A stretch of 10,485 bases of DNA, taken from Candidatus Solibacter sp. Its GTDB lineage: Bacteria; Acidobacteriota; Terriglobia; Bryobacterales; Bryobacteraceae. Under the pieces are notes generated by a model that was given only the letters and a program-made list of their open reading frames with translations, was not told where the DNA came from and made no database searches. A program made the position numbers and the translations under genes. The DNA lies in contig JADGNT010000094.1 of assembly GCA_017883345.1 (NCBI GenBank), forward strand, positions 1-10,485. The letters are read 5' to 3'. Below, piece after piece: positions 1 through 5,893 of this stretch. How positions within the stretch are numbered: the stretch's first letter is position 1; each line of letters begins with the position of its first letter.

Positions 1-126
1 ATAGGCTTCCACTCCTTCCAGGCCAGCCTGGGTCAGCGTCCGGAACTGTTGGCGGGAAATGGTCAGCAATTCGGCATGCTGCGAGGGGACCAGAGATCCC
101 ACGAAATGAAAGGGAGTGTTTTGCAA
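1..126 (-). CDS. unidentified protein, N-terminal part, cut by left edge
   Basis: An open minus-strand frame runs from an in-frame TAA at 187-189 to the window edge, about 62 codons. Its codon choice is coding-like (many C or G third positions, no rare codons), and it reads ...TIYEEAFESLQNTPFHF and then VGSLVPSQHAELLTISRQ. I do not recognise the family. No ATG lies in frame. TTG at 126-124 is the reported start because GAGGAGG lies 11 bases upstream; ATT at 150 and GTG at 102 are alternatives. A GTG at 173 with AAAGGGTAGG upstream has the better ribosome site, but it is in another frame that stops after about 36 codons, so a frameshift is possible. The frame begins shortly after the deacylase stop and could be the last gene of that operon. 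Existence of a gene is moderately likely; its function is unknown. Confidence 0.4.
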   Translation of the reverse strand, partial: MQNTPFHFVGSLVPSQHAELLTISRQQFRTLTQAGLEGVEAY

Positions 127-204
127 AGACTCAAAGGCCTCCTCGTAAATCGTGGGCCGAGGAGGCCAGTCACGGAGGCCTACCCTTTATCTTGTAAACT
201 CCCG

Positions 205-1740
205 CTAGGAAACCGGCTGCGGCGCGACGATCTTCCCCGCGCGCACGGTGAGCCTTCCCGCGGAGAGTACATAGTGGATCCCGCGGGGAGGCTGTTCCGG
301 CCGATCGTATGTCGCGGGGCTGCCCACGGTTTCGGGGTCGAAGACCACCAGATCCGCGATGCACCCCTCGGCGATGCGGCCGCGCCCGGCAAGGCCGAAT
401 CGTTCCGCCGGACGGCTGGTGATTTTCCGGACCGCCTCGGGCAGTTCCAGCCACCGCTTCTCCCGGCATACACCGCCCAGGAATTCGGCGAACGCCCCGT
501 GCAGGCGGGGGTGCGGACGGCCGTTCACATAGAATCCGTCGCTGATGATGTTGGAGAGCGGATGGGTCACGGTCTGCCGCAGGTTTTCCAGACTTTGGTT
601 GAACTCCAGCATATTGACCGCGCCACACTCTTCCAGCAGCAGATCCAGTACAGCGTCGATCGGCTTGCACCCCCGTGCCTCCGCAACCGCCTGGATGCTC
701 AGGCCGACTAGCTGTTGGTTGGCCGCGGATGCCACGGCCGAAATGAACAGATCGGTCCAGCGGTGCGCCATGGCGTCGACGGTTTCGCGCGCGATGCGGG
801 ACCGCTCCGAAGCGTCGGACAGTCGGTGGATCAGCCCCTCGGTCCCTCCCTCGAGCGCGCGCTGCGGCAACCACTGGGTCAGTACGGTGCTGCCTGCGAC
901 GTAAGGATAGCAGTCGAACGAGACGTCGATTCCTTCGTCTCGTGCGCGTTCGATTCTCTCGAGCGCTGGCGCCTGCCGGGTCCAGTTGGCTTCTCCCACT
1001 GCCTGGAGATGCGAGATCTGGAGGCGGCAACCGGTCCGGCGGGCGAGAGCGATTTGCTCGTCGACAGCTTCGATCAGGTGGAAGCCATAATCCCGCATGT
1101 GCGTGGCATAGATCTTGCCGTGGCGCGCGACCACGCGGCAGAGCTGCTCCAACTCCGCAAGAGGAGCGCTTTCCCCCGGGGCGTACATCAGCCCGGTCGA
1201 AAAGCCGCAAGCGCCCGAGGCGAGAGATTCGTCGAGCACGCGTTCCATCCCGCCGAGTTCCGCGGCGGAAAGCGGACCGGACCGCATCCCCGCAAAAGCG
1301 ACTCGCAACGAGCCGTGCCCGACCAACGATTCGACGTGAATCAGGTTCGAGGCGGCCTTCGCCGCTGCCAGATATGCCGCCGCGGAATCCCAGCCCCAGC
1401 CATCGCCACCGTGGAGAATCCCGTTAGCGAATTCCGGCAGCGCACCGCGGTTGGCCCCGGCCGGGAAGGCCGAAAAGCCGCAGTTCCCGACCACTTCGGT
1501 GGTCACGCCCTGAAGTACCTTTTCGGGGCGGTTCTCCAACACCTGAAGATCGGAATGGCTGTGGGCGTCAATGAACCCGGGAGCGACCGTCAATCCCGTG
1601 CAGTCGATCCGCAGGCCGGGATCCGCGTGGCATCGGCCAATGGACGCGATCCGATCCCCTTCGATCCAAAGGTCGGCCGGGAAGGAGGCGCGGCCGGTGC
1701 CGTCCACGATCGTTCCGCCGTGCAGCAGCACTGTTCCCAT
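205..1740 (-). CDS. N-acyl-D-amino-acid deacylase (D-aminoacylase, amidohydrolase superfamily)
   Basis: A 511-residue cytosolic metal-dependent hydrolase, predicted to split N-acyl-D-amino acids into a fatty or acetic acid and a free D-amino acid. There is no signal peptide. The N-terminal beta-sandwich begins LLHGGTIVDGTG (5-16). The TIM barrel carries the expected ligands: H60 and H62 in APGFIDAHSHSD, C87 in VVGNCGFS, H214 in ATHMRDYG, H244 in LQISHLQAVG and the catalytic D401 in NIISDGFYVNG. The 30-residue spacing of H214/H244 equals that of H220/H250 in the Alcaligenes enzyme. The C-terminal sandwich closes with GCIADLVVFDPETV. The length is normal for the family. The ATG lies 2 bases after the IclR stop with only a weak ribosome site, so translation is probably coupled. 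A D-glutamate, D-aspartate or broad D-aminoacylase specificity cannot be told apart from sequence alone. Confidence 0.9.
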   Translation of the reverse strand: MGTVLLHGGTIVDGTGRASFPADLWIEGDRIASIGRCHADPGLRIDCTGLTVAPGFIDAHSHSDLQVLENRPEKVLQGVTTEVVGNCGFSAFPAGANRGALPEFANGILHGGDGWGWDSAAAYLAAAKAASNLIHVESLVGHGSLRVAFAGMRSGPLSAAELGGMERVLDESLASGACGFSTGLMYAPGESAPLAELEQLCRVVARHGKIYATHMRDYGFHLIEAVDEQIALARRTGCRLQISHLQAVGEANWTRQAPALERIERARDEGIDVSFDCYPYVAGSTVLTQWLPQRALEGGTEGLIHRLSDASERSRIARETVDAMAHRWTDLFISAVASAANQQLVGLSIQAVAEARGCKPIDAVLDLLLEECGAVNMLEFNQSLENLRQTVTHPLSNIISDGFYVNGRPHPRLHGAFAEFLGGVCREKRWLELPEAVRKITSRPAERFGLAGRGRIAEGCIADLVVFDPETVGSPATYDRPEQPPRGIHYVLSAGRLTVRAGKIVAPQPVS

Positions 1741-1742
1741 GG

Positions 1743-2555
1743 TTATCGGGGTTCCGGGGCGTCGAGTGCGTCCAGGTCCCGGGATACATGAGAGCCCTGG
1801 CCCGCAAGCGATTTGGAAATAGCAGCAGCGGCCTGCCGCACTTCCTTGGCGAGCGCCGGCGAATTGTCTTCACGCACCTGCAGAATCGTCCCGGAAATGC
1901 TGAGGGCCGCGGTTACCTGGCCGGCCTCGTCGAAGATCGGCGCTCCGATGCAGCGGTATCCAATTTCATCCTCCTCGTCATCCATGCTGTATCCCGCCTC
2001 TCGCGTCCGCTGGAGTTCCTCTTTTAACTTCTTTAGCGAGGCGATGGCATTGTCGTTGTGCCGCGGCAAGCCCCGCTCCCGCACAAGCTGGGTCACTACC
2101 TCATCCGGCAGGTGCGCAATCAGGGCCTTGCCCAAGCTGGTGCAGTGCACGTCCATTCTCTTTCCCAGCCAGGTGGCGAGTTTATATAGCCCGGGGGGTT
2201 CGGCCTTTTCCACCAACACCGCTTCATAACCTTCGAGGACCGCCAGGTGAACCGTGAGACCGGCCCGTTCCATCAGGGTGTGCATATGGGGAGCCGCCAC
2301 CTGCCGTACCCGCAATCCGCTCAGCGACATATTCCCGAGGCTGAACAGCTTGGAGCCGAACATGTAACGGCTGGTTCGCTCGTTGCGATTCAGATAGCGG
2401 TGGCGTTCGAGCGTAATCAGCAGGCAATGTACCGAACTCTTCGGCAACTGGAGCTCCTTGGCAATCTCTGGCAACGTCAAGCCGACGCGCGAGCCCGCGA
2501 GCAGCTCCAGGATCGCCAGGGTGCGTTCCAGTGCCGGAACCGATGGCGTTTTCAT
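1743..2555 (-). CDS. IclR-family transcriptional regulator
   Basis: A 270-residue DNA-binding regulator. An N-terminal winged helix-turn-helix spans about residues 7-70, with the recognition region LPEIAKELQLPKSSVHCLL (28-46). It is followed by the IclR effector-binding domain, recognisable from CTSLGKALIAHL and from IGYRCIGAPIFDEAGQVTAA near the C-terminus. The open frame extends upstream to 2681, but that would overlap the RidA gene by 47 bases. The ATG at 2555 gives MKTPSVPALERTLAILELL, the usual IclR beginning, with ACAGG 4 bases upstream. The gene sits between RidA and the D-aminoacylase and is nearly fused to the latter, so the likely regulon is this D-amino-acid module, with autoregulation plausible (palindrome at 2563-2576). 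The effector is unknown; a D-amino acid or an N-acyl derivative is an inference. Confidence 0.92.
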   Translation of the reverse strand: MKTPSVPALERTLAILELLAGSRVGLTLPEIAKELQLPKSSVHCLLITLERHRYLNRNERTSRYMFGSKLFSLGNMSLSGLRVRQVAAPHMHTLMERAGLTVHLAVLEGYEAVLVEKAEPPGLYKLATWLGKRMDVHCTSLGKALIAHLPDEVVTQLVRERGLPRHNDNAIASLKKLKEELQRTREAGYSMDDEEDEIGYRCIGAPIFDEAGQVTAALSISGTILQVREDNSPALAKEVRQAAAAISKSLAGQGSHVSRDLDALDAPEPR

Positions 2556-2562
2556 AGGCCTG

Positions 2563-2576
2563 TCCAACAGCTTGGA
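2563..2576. promoter_or_regulatory. candidate operator palindrome in IclR leader
   Basis: The arms TCCAA and TTGGA are perfect inverted repeats around a 4-base centre (CAGC on the plus strand), 14 bases in all. The site ends 7 bases before the IclR ATG at 2555 and so would overlap the transcript start or ribosome-binding region. IclR-type regulators commonly bind short palindromes of about this size, so autoregulation is plausible. No second copy was noticed near the other genes, and a 5-base arm can occur by chance. Confidence 0.3.
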
Positions 2577-2585
2577 TGGCCTCTG

Positions 2586-2605
2586 ATTGTAACGCCCCGC
2601 GGGGC
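2586..2605 (-). promoter_or_regulatory. candidate internal promoter with GC palindrome, upstream of IclR
   Basis: On the minus strand, TACAAT (2591-2586) matches the sigma-70 -10 consensus at five of six bases and would start transcription near 2579, giving a leader of about 24 bases. No good -35 lies at 16-18 bases. Immediately upstream is the perfect 12-base palindrome GCCCCGCGGGGC (2594-2605), placed where an activator or repressor could bind. It is not followed by a T-run, so it is not an obvious intrinsic terminator of the RidA transcript. The 79-base gap here is the only non-coding space inside the 3'-proximal part of the cluster, which supports a separate promoter for the regulator and deacylase. 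Confidence 0.3.
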
Positions 2606-2634
2606 TCACGCGCAGCGCCATCGCCTCACCCGCC

Positions 2635-3030
2635 TCACCCGCGAACCCGTGCGACGGCATCGATCTCGACCTTGATGCCATCTCCCAGCACCGATTGCAC
2701 GGTGGTGCGGGCCGGACGAATTCCGCGGAAAAACTCCGAATACACCTGGTTGAAGCGGCTGAAATCCCGGATATCGGCGAGATGGCACGTACACTTCACC
2801 ACGTCGTCGAAACTGCATCCCGCCGCCTCCAGGATCTTTCCGATATTCTCCATGGTCCGGCGGGTCTCTTCCTCAATGGTTCCCGCAACGGTCTTCCCGG
2901 TTCGCAGATCGAGCGGCCCCTGCCCGCTGATGTAAAGCCATCCATCCAGGATGACGCCATCGGAATACGCGCCGGTGGATGCGGCTCTATCGGGATGTCT
3001 GACTTCCTGCTTCGGCGTTCCAGAGGACAT
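2635..3030 (-). CDS. RidA-family (YjgF/YER057c/UK114) enamine/imine deaminase
   Basis: A 131-residue cytosolic protein expected to form a trimer and to hydrolyse reactive enamines or imines released by PLP-dependent enzymes or amino-acid oxidases. Family marks: Y22 in TGAYSDGV, the LYISGQGPLD strand (32-41), R108 in RPARTTVQSV and E122 in KVEIDAVARV. R108 and E122 match the carboxylate-binding Arg (R105) and acidic residue (E120) of catalytically active RidA proteins. The ATG at 3030 lies 44 bases inside the 3' end of the upstream deacetylase-like gene, in another frame, with AAAGGA about 10 bases ahead of it, so translation is probably coupled. Being next to a D-aminoacylase suggests it handles imines from D-amino-acid oxidation or deamination. 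It could equally be one of the less-studied Rid subfamilies with another substrate. Confidence 0.9.
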   Translation of the reverse strand: MSSGTPKQEVRHPDRAASTGAYSDGVILDGWLYISGQGPLDLRTGKTVAGTIEEETRRTMENIGKILEAAGCSFDDVVKCTCHLADIRDFSRFNQVYSEFFRGIRPARTTVQSVLGDGIKVEIDAVARVRG

Positions 3031-4783
3031 GTGTTCCCAATCCTTTCGGGATTTCGATCGCCTGCTTTTCCGGCTGCGCTCTCCCGAGCAGCTTCCGCGT
3101 CTCGTCGGAGAGGTGCACGGTCCATCGCGAGGGATGCGAGGCGAAATATTCGCAATAGTGGTCGTCGTAGGTCACCGTGAACTGGAGAGCTGGTTTATCG
3201 GCCCGGCTGACCTGGGCATGCAAATAGGCGGAGTACTCGGAGCCGTTCATGTAGCGGATGCCTTCGCCGAGGTCGTCCAACAGGCGAGCGATGCCGGCGT
3301 GGTCGAGCGACAGGTCGCGGTCGTGGAAGCCGAGCCAGTAGGGAGCATCCACGGTCCACGGGATGTCGGCGCCGGTGACGCGCCGGTTGTATTCCCACGA
3401 GCCGCGCCGGGAAACGGATTCGAGCGAGATCGCGAGATCCGTGCCAAGATACACCGCCCAGTTCCAGGTGGCCAGGCCGAATCCCATGCGCGCGGCATTC
3501 ATCGCCGTATTGTTCGGCGGGCTTTTCGAATAGAGGCCGCCGCCGGGCCGGATCACCTGCGGTGTCACGCCGAAATCCTCGCGGATGTAGGCGATCGAGC
3601 GTGCCATGTGGAACCGCTGGGTGGCGGCGGGGACTTCCTGCTTGCGCAGCGCGTCGCCGAATTCGTTATACCAGTCCAGGCTGCCCACGCCATCCATCGG
3701 AGCGTCCCAGAACGGCCCGGGCGGCGATTCCAGATCCGGGAGCATATGGGTCCAGCCATGACTCTGGATGAAAAAGACCCCGGCCGCCAACCCTGCATCG
3801 AGGCCGCGCTTGGTGGAGGCAAAATCGTGGATAGTTTTGCCGTCGATCTCGTCCACCACCCGCTGCTGCCAAGGGCTCACGATGCGCCGGGTTTTGCGGT
3901 CTACATACCCGGTATCGACATTCATGTCCATGACGGCGTGGTGTTTCTGGAGAGGCTCGATCGCCCCATGCCGGATCTCCTCCTCCGTGGGAGTCTTGTA
4001 GTGCCAATACGGAAGGTATGTCTTATCGGATGTGCCCCAGTCATCCATGAACAGGATCAGGGAGCGATCGTATTCGGCATAAACGGCATAGCCTTGGGCC
4101 CACACCAGCATCCGTTTCAGCAGATCGCGCACCAACTGGTTCTGCATCCGCGCGACGGAACGGTCCACGCCCAGCCACGCGACGCGTCCGCGGCCGGGCC
4201 GTTCGAAAACGGTGAGGAACGGAGCGGTTCCGCGCCGCGCCACCACGGTCGCCTCTTGGGGAACCACCTTGAGGCCATCGAAGGAATAGCCGACATTCGC
4301 CAGCAGTTCCTTCTCGCGGCCCACCAGGCTCCGCGTAATGAAATGGCTGGCGTCGAAGCTGGCCTGCTCGTAGGCCTTATAGTCGCTGACATATTGCAGA
4401 CCCGCCAGACGCGCGGCATCGGGGTTTTTGATGGTGTCCCCCAGAACCACCACGGATACACCCTGCTGGTTGAGCTCGGCCAGAAGGCTGAGGTCGCGGC
4501 CTTTCGAATCCGCCGGCGCGTCCCAGATGATGGTTCCGTAGCGCGGGCTGCCATCGCGTTGCAGCAGATGATAGCGATCCATCGTCTGCTGGTCGCGCCG
4601 GAGAATATCGAAGGGCAGTCCCCAGGTCTTGAGCAGGGCGGCCGTGACCTGGAATTCGCCGGACCGCTCGATGAGGAAGCTGCCATCGTCCTCCCATTGG
4701 TTGCCTACGACGAGCAAAAAGCGATAGGGCGGCGCGGCGGCGGCGCAGCAAGCGAAAACAATTCCAAGTAGAAGCGAACGCAT
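2987..4783 (-). CDS. secreted two-domain protein: GATase1-like N-domain plus NodB/polysaccharide-deacetylase-like domain
   Basis: 598 residues. An N-terminal export signal (MRSLLLGIVFACCAAAA, cleavage near 17) points to the periplasm or outside; C12/C13 are poor lipobox candidates. Residues about 20-230 form an alternating alpha/beta region starting YRFLLVVGNQ, with IIWDAP and VSVVVLGDTI strands, resembling the class-I glutamine-amidotransferase-like or trimerisation domains attached to some glycoside hydrolases. Residues about 240-525 carry deacetylase-type landmarks: LILFMDDWG (D247, D248), FIQSHGWTH (H342, H346, an H-x3-H pair), VIRPGGGLY (R412 to Y418) and WLGFHDRDL (H487, D488). These match carbohydrate esterase 4-like motifs 1, 2, 3 and 5 in order, though motif 1 is not the usual TFDDG. 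The last ~70 residues look like a beta-rich tail. GAGGG lies 5 bases before the ATG, which directly abuts the stop of the acetyltransferase gene. The fold assignment is fairly secure; the substrate is unknown, and deacetylation of an amino-sugar polymer is an inference from context. Confidence 0.7.
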   Translation of the reverse strand: MRSLLLGIVFACCAAAAPPYRFLLVVGNQWEDDGSFLIERSGEFQVTAALLKTWGLPFDILRRDQQTMDRYHLLQRDGSPRYGTIIWDAPADSKGRDLSLLAELNQQGVSVVVLGDTIKNPDAARLAGLQYVSDYKAYEQASFDASHFITRSLVGREKELLANVGYSFDGLKVVPQEATVVARRGTAPFLTVFERPGRGRVAWLGVDRSVARMQNQLVRDLLKRMLVWAQGYAVYAEYDRSLILFMDDWGTSDKTYLPYWHYKTPTEEEIRHGAIEPLQKHHAVMDMNVDTGYVDRKTRRIVSPWQQRVVDEIDGKTIHDFASTKRGLDAGLAAGVFFIQSHGWTHMLPDLESPPGPFWDAPMDGVGSLDWYNEFGDALRKQEVPAATQRFHMARSIAYIREDFGVTPQVIRPGGGLYSKSPPNNTAMNAARMGFGLATWNWAVYLGTDLAISLESVSRRGSWEYNRRVTGADIPWTVDAPYWLGFHDRDLSLDHAGIARLLDDLGEGIRYMNGSEYSAYLHAQVSRADKPALQFTVTYDDHYCEYFASHPSRWTVHLSDETRKLLGRAQPEKQAIEIPKGLGTHVLWNAEAGSQTSR

Positions 4784-5890
4784 TTAGGCCCTCAAGAAGA
4801 TTTTTCGGCGGTACATCCACAGCAGGATCAGCCAGTACGACAACACCACCGCGCCGGCCGACAAGACCGGGCCGAATGCGCCGATGTGCGCCGCCGCCGG
4901 CCTGGTAAACGGATTGGTGACGCGGTTGATTGGGACCAGGGTGGGCCCCAGGTAAGCGGCCAGCGCATTGACCCCGATGATCACCAGCGGGAAAGCCCAC
5001 TTCCGGTACCCGAGCATATCGATCGCGCAGTAGAACCCCAGAAAGAGCAGAGAGGCCCATCCAGCGGACATCAGACCATAGGAAGCCGTCCACAGTTTCA
5101 TGACCACGGGCACGAAGGGGCTGAGCGCGAGACCTGCCGCCAGGCACCCCGCTCCTGTTAGCCCGATGACCTTCGCGTTGTAACGCGGTGTCTTCCCGGC
5201 CAACAGCAACTCGCCGAACAGCAGGCCCAAAATGGTGGTCGAGATGGTGGGGATGGTGCTCAGCGCCGTTCCCCATCCTTCCGGGTGGGCGCGGCCGATC
5301 AACGCCAGGTCCACCGCGGTCACCAGATTGTGGTTCCGTTCATATGTCCCCGGGGGAATGCCGGGCGCGGGTACAAACGCCAACAGCAGAGCATATCCGG
5401 CCAGGAGCGCGGCGGCCACGGCAATCTGCAGCCTTACGGAACGGGCCGAAAGGTAGGATGCCGCAACGTAGGCAATGGCGATGGGCTGGAGCGCGCTACT
5501 GAGCTCAATCAGGTATGGTGTGCCGGCGGAGATCGATTCCCGCAACGAGCCCAGCAGGAACAACACGGCGGCCCGTCTCCAGACCCGGGCCATATTGCGT
5601 TCGCGCCGGAGCGAGAACGCAATCGACACGCCCACCATCAACATGAAGGAGGGCCAGATCAGGTCGTAGTACCGCAAGCCCTCCCACGGTGTATGCGTAA
5701 GCTGATAGCGCAGGACGTCCGGCACGATACCCAAACCCAGGCCGGCTATCGCCAGGATAAAGGCCTTCCCGCCCATCAGCCAGAACATCGTAAACCCGCG
5801 AAATGCATCGAGGGAGACGAGCCGCCGGCCCGCTCCCGTGCCTGGTTCGGGGGCGGTCTCAGGAGCGGCGGTGGCAGTGACGGTCGACAT
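4784..5890 (-). CDS. HGSNAT/NagX-like (COG4299) multi-pass membrane acetyltransferase
   Basis: 368 residues with about ten hydrophobic segments (roughly 32-50, 76-95, 108-118, 130-150, 154-173, 215-235, 243-262, 273-292, 297-320 and 335-358), so an inner-membrane protein. Family marks: RLVSLDAFRGFTMF (23-36) entering the first helix, H66 in THTPWEGLRYYDLIWPSF (the H-x-x-W-x-G pattern contains the His proposed to carry the acetyl group in human HGSNAT), IPTISTTILGLLFGE, and KLWTASYGLMSAGWA. Human HGSNAT transfers acetyl from cytosolic acetyl-CoA to terminal glucosamine on the far side of the membrane; bacterial NagX has been linked to amino-sugar use. The first 22 residues are Ala/Pro/Thr-rich and probably disordered. 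GGGAGG lies about 10 bases before the ATG, inside the hexosaminidase 3' end, and the gene begins 3 bases after that stop. Family is confident; substrate and direction of transfer are inferred. Confidence 0.87.
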   Translation of the reverse strand: MSTVTATAAPETAPEPGTGAGRRLVSLDAFRGFTMFWLMGGKAFILAIAGLGLGIVPDVLRYQLTHTPWEGLRYYDLIWPSFMLMVGVSIAFSLRRERNMARVWRRAAVLFLLGSLRESISAGTPYLIELSSALQPIAIAYVAASYLSARSVRLQIAVAAALLAGYALLLAFVPAPGIPPGTYERNHNLVTAVDLALIGRAHPEGWGTALSTIPTISTTILGLLFGELLLAGKTPRYNAKVIGLTGAGCLAAGLALSPFVPVVMKLWTASYGLMSAGWASLLFLGFYCAIDMLGYRKWAFPLVIIGVNALAAYLGPTLVPINRVTNPFTRPAAAHIGAFGPVLSAGAVVLSYWLILLWMYRRKIFLRA

Positions 5891-5893
5891 GGG

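Noticed and set aside
170..1210. Minus-strand open frame of 346 codons overlapping the D-aminoacylase
   Set aside because: It is an Arg/Pro-rich alternative frame of a gene whose full catalytic residue set is intact.
2556..2681. N-terminal extension of the IclR regulator by 42 residues
   Set aside because: It overlaps the RidA 3' end, lacks protein-like pattern, and the ATG at 2555 gives the standard family start.
2951..4771. Plus-strand open frame of 606 codons opposite the deacetylase-like gene
   Set aside because: It is in the same codon-register relation to the gene beneath, with low-complexity composition and no motif. It is a shadow.
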